Assembly (NCBI RefSeq): GCF_004331685.1
Contig: NZ_SJSM01000001.1
Span: 678,994-742,993, forward strand
Source of the DNA: Pedobacter hiemivivus
GTDB lineage: Bacteria > Bacteroidota > Bacteroidia > Sphingobacteriales > Sphingobacteriaceae
Direction: 5' to 3'
DNA: 64,000 bases
A program made the translations under genes and the position numbers. The notes under the pieces were generated by a model. It was not told the DNA's origin, did no database searches, and saw only the letters and a list, made by a program, of their open reading frames with translations. Numbering within the stretch: the first letter of the stretch is position 1; every line of letters begins with the position of its first letter. This document shows positions 7,316 through 13,733 of this stretch, piece after piece.

Positions 7316-8440
7316 TTATTTATTGCTTACAGTAACAGTTCTTCCGTCAATTTTAAACTTTACTTCACCAGTTGCTTCCAACAATCTCAACACCTCAGTG
7401 ATACTTCCATATTTTGATATGGTGCCGCTAAATATTTTATCCCCTAGTGATTGATCAGTATAAACTATATCTACATTGTACCAACGCGCTATTTTTTTCA
7501 TAATTTTCCTCAAAGGCTCGCCGCCGAAACCGAACTCTCCCATTTTCCAGCTGATCACATCAGCGGGATCTACCGTTTTGACCTGAATACTGTTTGCTGT
7601 TACGATTGATTGCTGGTTAGGTTTGAGGAATACATTATCTTTTTTACCGAATGATGAAACACGTACAGATCCTTCCAATAATGTAGTTTTAATATCAACA
7701 TCATCCGGGTAACTGTTAATGTTAAAATGAGTGCCCAATACTTTAACTTCCTGCAATCTTGTTTTAACAATAAAAGGATGTGAGTTATCTTTGGCTACTT
7801 CGAAATAAGCCTCGCCAGTCAATTCAACATTACGGTTTTGTCCTTCAGTCAGTTTCTTAAAAGATGATGGGAATTTAAGGCTGGTGGCAGCATTTAACCA
7901 CACAGCTGTACCATCTGGCAAGACAAGCCGGTAGGTACCACCAATAGGAGTTGCAGCGATCAGCATTTGCACTTTCACATGATCTAAGCTATTGGAAGCG
8001 ACCCTGCTCCCATCATCATATCTTAGTTCTGTTTCCTTTATTTTAATACCCGTTTGCTCCCCGCTTAGGCTTATAGTTTTACCATCAGCAAGTGTTAGGG
8101 TTGCTTTGTTAGTGCCGGGAGCAATATCAATAGCAGGTAATGAGGCTAAATGTAATTCTGGAGAAAATGATTTATTAAAGAACCAGACGGCACCCAAACC
8201 AATAATCAATACAGCTGCAGCTGTCATTGCCACCCGGTAATAAAGCCTTAGCTTATTTTGCCTACGGCTCATTAGTTTCTCCCAAACATTATTCTTGGCC
8301 GCAATAATTTGTCCGGTCCCCGGTGCGTCGGCCAGATATGGCAGCTGCAGATACCAGTTTTCCACTAAGGCCATTTCCTCTTCTGAGCAATCACCTTCGA
8401 TATACTTGTCTACTAATGCCTTCGCCTGATATTTATCCAT
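7316..8440 (-). CDS. FecR family anti-sigma factor
   Basis: This 374-aa inner-membrane anti-sigma factor has a cytoplasmic N-terminal segment (about 1-65) that would bind the cognate ECF sigma, one transmembrane helix (about 67-87), a periplasmic FecR domain (about 165-270, with GGTYRLVLPDGTAVWLNAA and TGEAYFEVAKD) and a C-terminal DUF4974-type segment. In this family the periplasmic part contacts the signalling domain of a TonB-dependent transducer. Unusually, no SusC gene follows; three truncated sigma genes do. It lies 82 bases after the intact sigma gene, and its partner receptor must be elsewhere or absent. Confidence 0.92.
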   Translation of the reverse strand: MDKYQAKALVDKYIEGDCSEEEMALVENWYLQLPYLADAPGTGQIIAAKNNVWEKLMSRRQNKLRLYYRVAMTAAAVLIIGLGAVWFFNKSFSPELHLASLPAIDIAPGTNKATLTLADGKTISLSGEQTGIKIKETELRYDDGSRVASNSLDHVKVQMLIAATPIGGTYRLVLPDGTAVWLNAATSLKFPSSFKKLTEGQNRNVELTGEAYFEVAKDNSHPFIVKTRLQEVKVLGTHFNINSYPDDVDIKTTLLEGSVRVSSFGKKDNVFLKPNQQSIVTANSIQVKTVDPADVISWKMGEFGFGGEPLRKIMKKIARWYNVDIVYTDQSLGDKIFSGTISKYGSITEVLRLLEATGEVKFKIDGRTVTVSNK

Positions 8441-8522
8441 ATTATTTAAATGCCACTCATGAAAGGGCCTATATGGATAAACCGTTTAAAGAGTATCGTG
8501 GGGGCAAGAAAAATGAAATAAT

Positions 8523-9104
8523 TTACAATAAATTAAAAAAACATAGTAAATAGCTATAAAAACCAAGTTTTGCTCTCAAAATTTTAAGGGCTCTTTTAAC
8601 CTGAGATTTTACACCTTGTTCCGTCATATCCATTACTTCGGCAATCTCTTTGTGAGATAGATGCTCTTTCCGACTTAAGATAAAGATAGCTCGCACTGGT
8701 TCCGGCAATGCGTATATTTCTTTTTCAATAAGTTGTTTTAAATCTCGCTCTCGAACTTTATGATCAGTAGAAGCATGATCCAATTTCGAATAACTGGCTA
8801 AGAAGTCCATATACCTGCCAGATATTTTTTCACGTCTAAATTTATCCAATATACGACTACGGATTCTGGTATACAGATAGGAAGAAAGATTTTTACTCAG
8901 GTCTTGCAATTTCCGTTTATCCCATAAGCCAACAAACATTTCCTGAACTAAATCTTTTGCTTCATCATCATCATTCAGTCTACGAAAAGCATGCATATAT
9001 AAAACCTCGAAGAAACGGTTATAGATTTCTGTGAAGGCGAGATGATCCCCTTCTCTAAGTAAAGTGGCAAGTTGTTCTTCTGAAAATTTGCTATAACTGG
9101 TCAT
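8523..9104 (-). CDS. ECF RNA polymerase sigma factor, complete
   Basis: This 193-aa sigma-70 family protein has both regions. Region 2 lies at about 22-90 (EIYNRFFEVLYMHAFRRL, KDLVQEMFVGLW) and region 4 at about 130-180, with LSHKEIAEVMDMTEQGVKSQ and VKRALKILR. It is the intact comparator for the three shortened copies downstream. Pairing with FecR (82 bases later) follows the standard Bacteroidota cell-surface signalling arrangement. Transcription diverges from the Crp-like genes, sharing the 9105-9405 gap. Confidence 0.93.
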   Translation of the reverse strand: MTSYSKFSEEQLATLLREGDHLAFTEIYNRFFEVLYMHAFRRLNDDDEAKDLVQEMFVGLWDKRKLQDLSKNLSSYLYTRIRSRILDKFRREKISGRYMDFLASYSKLDHASTDHKVRERDLKQLIEKEIYALPEPVRAIFILSRKEHLSHKEIAEVMDMTEQGVKSQVKRALKILRAKLGFYSYLLCFFNLL

Positions 9105-9405
9105 CGGCTAATTCTAGTTAAACTTACTGATTCTCAACCTTACACGAGATGAGCGTTACTGACAAACATATTAAAAAAATTATCACTTTTTGATAAAAAA
9201 ATCCAATTTACCTAAAAAACAAAGCAATCTGCAATAACTTTTTTTGTTCCTTTTGTAACATACGTTTGTCCCTTTTTGGACATTCACTAACAAAAACCCT
9301 GTGTAACTTCGATACAGTTAATAAATCAAACGCCAATAATTGAAATAAAATGAATAACGCAGCAAAAATCTCAATGTTTTATTGTTACCCTTTTAATCAA
9401 TCGCT
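9105..9405. other. Divergent intergenic region, sigma / Crp-like genes
   Basis: This gap of about 300 bases between two divergent genes is AT-rich and holds the paired palindromes at 9244-9283. No open frame of interest and no RNA gene was seen. Promoters for both directions must lie here, but I could not place them with confidence. Confidence 0.6.
9244..9283. promoter_or_regulatory. Two palindromic boxes spaced 22 bp, upstream of Crp-like genes
   Basis: TTGTTCCTTTTGTAACAT (9244-9261) and TTGTCCCTTTTTGGACAT (9266-9283) start exactly 22 bases apart. The second contains the perfect arms TGTCC/GGACA. Both match the layout of the three boxes at 10691-10752, including the spacer ACGTTTGT. They lie about 120 bases before the first Crp-like gene and are plausible autoregulatory operators. 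Confidence 0.5.
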
Positions 9406-10032
9406 ATGATGACGACCTCCAATGTATCGAACAAGGAAAGATTAAGAGAAATCATCAGACAGGAAATTGTACCTGGACTAGAGGCACTAACTGGTTCCTT
9501 AACTGAAGAATGTATTGAACACATTACATCACACAGCAGATTAAAACAGGTTACAAAGAATCAGTTTATTCAATCATCTGGATCTTATGAAGATGGCCAT
9601 CTGAGTTATCTGTATAGAGGAATTGCACATAGCTTTTACTATCACCAGGAAACGAACAAAACCTTTGTTACACGCCTTTGGAAAAAGGATGAAATCATAT
9701 TTGATACAAACAGTTTTGTCAAAAGCGAAGATAGATTAGAAAGCATCCAAATGTTAGAAGATGGTGAGCTAATCGCTATAAACTATTACCACCTAAAGTC
9801 TTTGCTCAATAAGTTTCCTGAACTATTTGCCCTTTTCCCCTACTTACAAATAGATCGTGAAAAACACAGCAAATATTATCAACACCTTCTAAAACTAACC
9901 GCAGAAGAAAGAGTTAGCCTATTCATACAACATAATCCTACATTAATTAGTAGAATAAACAAAGATGCTATTGCACTATACTTGGGTATGTCAAGATGCA
10001 GATTTAGTACAGCGCTACATAAAAACATTTAA
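9406..10032 (+). CDS. Crp/Fnr-like regulator, tandem copy 1
   Basis: This 208-aa protein has the cyclic-nucleotide-binding-like beta-barrel fold of the Bacteroidota Crp group (about 35-130; HLSYLYRGIAHSFYY, RLWKKDEIIFDTNSF, IQMLEDGELIAI) and a C-terminal helix region (about 150-205) with LISRINKDAIALYLGMSRCR, where this group carries its winged helix. The usual closing motif SRIRKK is absent (it ends STALHKNI), so DNA binding may be altered. The second copy starts two bases after its stop. An ATG one codon in, or one at the Met after it, would change little. Confidence 0.75.
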   Translation: MMTTSNVSNKERLREIIRQEIVPGLEALTGSLTEECIEHITSHSRLKQVTKNQFIQSSGSYEDGHLSYLYRGIAHSFYYHQETNKTFVTRLWKKDEIIFDTNSFVKSEDRLESIQMLEDGELIAINYYHLKSLLNKFPELFALFPYLQIDREKHSKYYQHLLKLTAEERVSLFIQHNPTLISRINKDAIALYLGMSRCRFSTALHKNI

Positions 10033-10034
10033 CC

Positions 10035-10679
10035 ATGAAGGCAATAGAAAACGAACCCATAGTAAGATTAGAGTGGCTTATCAGAGAGGAGCTTGTCCCT
10101 AAACTGGAAAATCTAGATATCTACTTAACAGAAGAATGTATTGAATATATAATCTTAAATAGCAAGTTAGAGCAGGTAGCTAAGGACCAGTATATACAAA
10201 AAAATGGATCTTATATACATGGCCATTTGTATTTTCTATACACCGGAATAGCATTTGGTTTTTATCATGATCAACTGACAGATAGAAGATTCGCTACACG
10301 CCTCTGGAAAGCTAACGAAATCATATTTGATACAAATAGCTTTTTAAATTGTGAAGACAGAATTGAAGATATCCAAATGTTAGAAGATGGTGAATTAATC
10401 TCTATAAATTATAATTCTTTAAAAGTTTTACTTGATAAATTCCCAGAGGTGTTCGCCCTTCTTCCTTATTTAACAATACCGTTTGAAAAACACAGCACGT
10501 TTTATCAAAATATGCTAAAAAGCAATTTTAAAAAGAGAGTTAGCTTATTCCTACAACATAATCCCACTTTAATTAATAAAATAAGCATAGATACTATAGC
10601 ACTATACCTAAATATGCCAAAATCTAGCTTTAACCGATCTTATGCGCTATATAAACACAATAAGGATGACGATATCTAA
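10035..10679 (+). CDS. Crp/Fnr-like regulator, tandem copy 2
   Basis: This 214-aa paralogue of the preceding gene is similar over the whole length. Shared blocks include EECIEYI, KEDQ/KNQ-type turns, TRLWKANEIIFDTNSF and IQMLEDGELISINY. The C-terminal helix region reads LINKISIDTIALYLNMPKSS and ends in a short charged tail. It is translationally coupled to copy 1 (two-base gap). A run of three near-identical palindromes follows 12 bases after its stop. The tandem duplication and identical break-points suggest the two may act as a heterodimer, which is inference. Confidence 0.75.
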   Translation: MKAIENEPIVRLEWLIREELVPKLENLDIYLTEECIEYIILNSKLEQVAKDQYIQKNGSYIHGHLYFLYTGIAFGFYHDQLTDRRFATRLWKANEIIFDTNSFLNCEDRIEDIQMLEDGELISINYNSLKVLLDKFPEVFALLPYLTIPFEKHSTFYQNMLKSNFKKRVSLFLQHNPTLINKISIDTIALYLNMPKSSFNRSYALYKHNKDDDI

Positions 10680-10690
10680 TCGGTTGGCTT

Positions 10691-10752
10691 TTGTTACAAT
10701 TGTAACAAAAGTTTGTTGCAATTGTAACACACGTTTGTTGCATATGTAACAA
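10691..10752. promoter_or_regulatory. Three tandem 18-bp palindromes at 22-bp spacing
   Basis: TTGTTACAATTGTAACAA (10691-10708) is a perfect palindrome. TTGTTGCAATTGTAACAC (10713-10730) and TTGTTGCATATGTAACAA (10735-10752) are near-perfect copies. Starts are exactly 22 bases apart, about two helical turns, so bound dimers would sit on one DNA face. The array lies 57 bases before the next gene (10809) and straight after two Crp-like genes, whose products are the obvious candidate ligands. Confidence 0.65.
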
Positions 10753-10808
10753 AACATCACTTAAACACTACATACATTTGGTATAACAAAACGCTAATAC
10801 TCAAAACT

Positions 10809-11168
10809 ATGAACTCTGATAAAACAATCCATTTCTTGAAGCCAGAAAGCTGTAATGTGATGGATGAGCAGCAGAGTCCATATTATATAACACTTGAACA
10901 AACTAGTAATGCGCCGAAAGATATTTTTATGTGTGAATACCAGTGTGATGAAGAAGTGATAAGAAATGATGAACATAACATTTGCTTTTACGGGGGAGCC
11001 GAAAGTTATCATGGATTATTTGTTTCAAAAGTATTTGCAGATACGGAAGCACAAGCTTTGAAAAGAGCGATTAAAATAAGGAATGAGGCGATTGCAAAAG
11101 GTGAGTGGGGCCAGGCTTGGGAAAGACATAAATTACAGCAATCGCGGTTCAATAAAAAAAGGATATAA
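10809..11168 (+). CDS. Hypothetical protein, 119 aa
   Basis: This is a soluble, mixed alpha/beta protein with no signal peptide or membrane segment and no family I recognise. The central part has Cys residues at FMCEYQCDEE and NICFYGG, and the end is a charged helix (about 80-119). The promoter region carries the triple palindrome 10691-10752, so it is probably under Crp-like control. A hairpin terminator follows at 11207-11252, separating it from the redox/peptide cluster. Codon use and length support a real gene. Confidence 0.6.
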   Translation: MNSDKTIHFLKPESCNVMDEQQSPYYITLEQTSNAPKDIFMCEYQCDEEVIRNDEHNICFYGGAESYHGLFVSKVFADTEAQALKRAIKIRNEAIAKGEWGQAWERHKLQQSRFNKKRI

Positions 11169-11206
11169 TACAAATGAACCAAATTATATACAGTTTTTAC
11201 TCTAAG

Positions 11207-11252
11207 AAAGGCCGTGGGCTAATCTGATGGACTATTAGTCCCGGTCTTTTTT
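11207..11252 (+). terminator. Intrinsic terminator after 119-aa gene
   Basis: AAAGGCCGTGGGCTAAT pairs imperfectly, with G-U pairs, with ATTAGTCCCGGTCTTT, followed by a T-run. It lies 39 bases after the stop at 11168. Confidence 0.6.
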
Positions 11253-11289
11253 ACCAAACCAAATAATAACAACTACGAGATATTATTTC

Positions 11290-11448
11290 ATGTTTTATTT
11301 AAGTATGCAAGAAAGTACAGAGTATGATTATTTCGAACACCACTTACCAAATCCCGATCACACGCAATTTGCGGGTATTACGGCGCAGATGGTGGAGTAT
11401 TCAACTCTTTACTACTTGCAGGAAGGACAAATAAAGGAAATTAAATAA
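11290..11448 (+). CDS. Small hypothetical protein, 52 aa
   Basis: The open frame from ATG 11290 to TAA 11448 encodes an acidic peptide containing YDYFEHHLPNPDHTQFAG, then ITAQMVEYSTLYYLQEG. It has no signal peptide. It ends three bases before the start of the MauE/DoxX gene, which argues for a real co-translated gene. The Pro-Asn-Pro and His-rich centre is unlike random sequence. I do not recognise a family. Confidence 0.5.
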   Translation: MFYLSMQESTEYDYFEHHLPNPDHTQFAGITAQMVEYSTLYYLQEGQIKEIK

Positions 11449-11451
11449 TAA

Positions 11452-11940
11452 ATGACCAAAATTGTAAAAATGGAAACAACAGTGAATAAACAATCGAGAA
11501 TTCGGTTTTCAGATAAAACTAAAAGAACCATTGTTGACATTATAACCTATTTGTATGTACTTCTGTTTTTGTATGCCGCAACAAGTAAACTGATAGAGTA
11601 TGATAAATTTCAACTTCAGATAAGTAAATCGCCAATCATCACAGACTTCGCACCAGTATTGGTCTGGATGATACCAGCCCTGGAAATTATCATCTCTATT
11701 GTGCTGCTCTTTAAAAGAACCCTTATGCTGGGATTGTATGCTGCTTTGGGGTTGATGTGTTTGTTTACTGTTTATATCTATGCGATTTTAAACTATACCG
11801 ATTCCATTCCCTGTAGCTGCGGCGGTGTATTAGAAAAACTTGGATGGACAGAACATTTGATATTCAACATTGCATTCGTGGTAATAGCAGTAACAGGAAT
11901 TTTATTACAAGCAAAAATTATGCAAAAGAAGGCTATATAA
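11452..11940 (+). CDS. MauE/DoxX-like redox-associated membrane protein
   Basis: This 162-aa inner-membrane protein has four hydrophobic segments (about 30-46, 68-88, 92-112, 133-153) and a short loop with a CSC pair (C121 and C123 in SIPCSCGG) between helices 3 and 4. MauE/DoxX relatives are linked to disulfide chemistry or electron transfer at the periplasmic face. The gene stands immediately before four tandem genes for secreted peptides that each have two Cys residues, so oxidising their disulfide is a natural guess. Translation could also start at residue 7. It is likely cotranscribed with the 52-aa gene. Confidence 0.75.
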   Translation: MTKIVKMETTVNKQSRIRFSDKTKRTIVDIITYLYVLLFLYAATSKLIEYDKFQLQISKSPIITDFAPVLVWMIPALEIIISIVLLFKRTLMLGLYAALGLMCLFTVYIYAILNYTDSIPCSCGGVLEKLGWTEHLIFNIAFVVIAVTGILLQAKIMQKKAI

Positions 11941-12031
11941 GCCATATAAAATATTCGTTGGCCAATTGAATCAGGGGACGCTGAAAACCTGTAACCGTTA
12001 GAGTAGGCATTAAATCACAAAAATAAACAAA

Positions 12032-12259
12032 ATGAAAAAATTATTTTTTACCGCCCTTGTAGCTGTAGTTGCTGTAGGCGGAGCTCTTACTGCAAAAGCA
12101 CAATACAATGGTTACTTAGCTGATGGTACACCTAGAAATTGTACATTAACAATTGGCAATAGCTGTGATGGAATTCAGTTGTATGATTCTCCAACTGATC
12201 CAAAAAACGCAATCAACCAATCAGTTTATGAGGATTATTTTTATCCAGTAGCCCCATAA
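12032..12259 (+). CDS. Secreted CX7C peptide, copy 1 of 4
   Basis: This 75-aa precursor has a Sec signal peptide (1-23, ending AKA) and a mature peptide starting with Gln24. The mature part carries GYLADGTPRNC, then Cys45 seven residues after Cys37, then YDSP and a closing YEDYFYP. The two Cys residues could form one disulfide. The size and secreted nature recall the DUF6520 and NVEALA families of Bacteroidota peptides, but I cannot confirm membership. It is 92 bases after the MauE/DoxX gene and is followed by a strong hairpin (12263-12292). Confidence 0.75.
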   Translation: MKKLFFTALVAVVAVGGALTAKAQYNGYLADGTPRNCTLTIGNSCDGIQLYDSPTDPKNAINQSVYEDYFYPVAP

Positions 12260-12262
12260 TTA

Positions 12263-12295
12263 TTTTGGGTGCTGATTTTTCAGCACCCAAAATTT
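12263..12295 (+). terminator. Perfect 12-bp hairpin after peptide 1
   Basis: TTTTGGGTGCTG (12263-12274) pairs perfectly with CAGCACCCAAAA (12281-12292) around a six-base loop, followed by TTT. It starts four bases after the stop codon. It could attenuate expression of the downstream copies. Confidence 0.75.
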
Positions 12296-12481
12296 AATGT
12301 TCCCTTTAATATCTGAATCGCGAGCCACAATTGGACTGTTATCCGCAAAAAATCATTTAAATAAAGAATTTTAAATGACAATTAAATAGCAGTTAAAAAT
12401 AGACTATTATAAAACTTCTATTAATTTTTTAAGCTTATCAATATTAATAATACTGAGCCCAAATAGTTCAAAATATTAAAA

Positions 12482-12709
12482 ATGAAAAAACTATTTTTTT
12501 CCGCCCTAGTAGCTGCAACAGCTTTTGGTGGAGCCCTAACAGTGACCGCTCAATCCAATGGTTATCTGGCTGATGGTACACCTCATAATTGTACATCATT
12601 AATTGGTTTAAGCTGTGATGTAATTTATTTGTATGATTCTCCAACTGAGCCAAAAAACCAAATCAGCCACATACTTTATGAGGATTATTTTTATCTCGTA
12701 GAACCATAA
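12482..12709 (+). CDS. Secreted CX7C peptide, copy 2 of 4
   Basis: This 75-aa paralogue has a signal peptide (1-23, ending VTA) and a mature part beginning QSNGYLADGTPHNC. Cys37 and Cys45 are kept, while the residues between them (TSLIGLS) and after Cys45 differ from copy 1. YDSP and YEDYFY are conserved. The gene starts 450 bases after copy 1 and has its own upstream spacer homologous to those of copies 3 and 4. Only the mature centre and the segment before YED vary notably, which suggests diversification of an exposed face. Confidence 0.75.
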   Translation: MKKLFFSALVAATAFGGALTVTAQSNGYLADGTPHNCTSLIGLSCDVIYLYDSPTEPKNQISHILYEDYFYLVEP

Positions 12710-12712
12710 TTA

Positions 12713-12745
12713 TTTTGGGCACTGAAAAATCAGCACCCAAAATTT
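12713..12745 (+). terminator. Hairpin after peptide 2, central part inverted
   Basis: TTTTGGG (12713-12719) and CCCAAAA (12736-12742) match the hairpin after copy 1. The centre CACTGAAAAATCAGCA (12720-12735) matches the reverse complement of the copy 1 centre at 14 of 16 positions. The stem has two mismatched positions and should be weaker. Confidence 0.6.
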
Positions 12746-12936
12746 AATGTTTCCTTAAATATCTCAATTGTTGGCTACAAGTGGACTGTTATCCACAAAA
12801 AAGGGTTTCATTTAAACAAAGAATTTCACAAGGCAATTTTATAACTGCTCAAAACACATTATCATAAAACTTCTATTAGTTTTTTAAGCTTATCATTACT
12901 TACAGTGCTAAATCAAAATAGTTCAAATCTTAAACA

Positions 12937-13164
12937 ATGAAAAAATTATTTTTTTCCGCCCTAATAGCTGTAGCAGCTTTGAGTGGAGCTCTAGCAGTAA
13001 ACGCTCAATATAGTGGGTATCTAGCAGATGGTACACCTAGAAATTGTAGATTTATAATTGGTTACTCATGTAGTAATCTGGTGCTTTATGATTCTCCAAT
13101 TCACCAAAAAAGCCCAATCGACCCGTCAATTTATGAGGATTATTTTTATCCAGTGGTTCCATAA
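12937..13164 (+). CDS. Secreted CX7C peptide, copy 3 of 4
   Basis: This 75-aa paralogue has a signal peptide (1-23, ending VNA) and a mature part beginning QYSGYLADGTPRNC. The inter-Cys segment is RFIIGYS, followed by Cys45, then SNLVLYDSP and a final YEDYFYPVVP. The two Cys, Gly and YDSP positions are as in the other copies. The terminator-like hairpin found after copies 1 and 2 is missing here, so transcription may continue into copy 4. It starts 455 bases after copy 2. Confidence 0.75.
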   Translation: MKKLFFSALIAVAALSGALAVNAQYSGYLADGTPRNCRFIIGYSCSNLVLYDSPIHQKSPIDPSIYEDYFYPVVP

Positions 13165-13342
13165 TATCCTCAATTGTTGGTACGATTAGACCATTATCAA
13201 AATAAGGTTTTGATACAAACAAAGAATTTCAACAGACAATTTTATAGCGATAAAAAACAGAACTATCATGAAACTTCTATTGGCTATTTCAAGCCTGTTG
13301 AGAATAACAATACTGAGCCAAAATAGTTTAAAATCTTAAACA

Positions 13343-13570
13343 ATGAAAAAATATTTTTTTCCCGCTCTTGTAGCTATAGCAGCTTTTGGCGGAGCTCTAA
13401 AAGTAAACGCTCAATACAGCGGTTATTTGGCAGATGGTACACCGAGGAATTGTACGTTTTCTTTAGGCCACCCTTGTGATTTTCTGGTATTTTATGATTC
13501 TCCAATTGAACCAAGAAATCAAATAAATCCATCAATTTATGAGGACTTTTTTTACCAAATTACGCCGTAA
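13343..13570 (+). CDS. Secreted CX7C peptide, copy 4 of 4
   Basis: This 75-aa paralogue has a signal peptide (1-23, MKKYFF start, ending VNA) and a mature part beginning QYSGYLADGTPRNC. The inter-Cys segment is TFSLGHP, followed by Cys45, DFLVFYDSP and YEDFFYQITP. The spacer to copy 3 is shorter (179 bases) because the hairpin block is missing. It is the last copy and precedes the propeller-like membrane protein gene by 163 bases, on the same strand. Confidence 0.75.
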   Translation: MKKYFFPALVAIAAFGGALKVNAQYSGYLADGTPRNCTFSLGHPCDFLVFYDSPIEPRNQINPSIYEDFFYQITP

Positions 13571-13733
13571 TCCTTATATAATGGAATAGTTAACTATTGC
13601 TTGCTTATTTCTAAAAATATCGTAAATTCTAGCATATGCGCTTCAAGGAATTGAAGTTCAAATATTGATTAACACTACCGCTATTTACGTTATCGTCCAT
13701 AAGTGCAATTCCACAATGCAAAAAAAATATTAA

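Larger units (their letters stand above)
12260..13342 (+). repeat. Tandem gene-plus-spacer repeat units
   Basis: The spacers before copies 2, 3 and 4 are homologous to one another. They share blocks such as GGACTGTTATCC, AAAACTTCTATTA, TTTTTTAAGCTTATCA and AAATAGTTCAAA in the same order and end 10-20 bases before each ATG. The unit (spacer plus gene, about 410-455 bases) has clearly been duplicated in tandem. The spacer before copy 1 is different, so copy 1 uses another promoter, and each later copy may carry its own. Confidence 0.7.
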
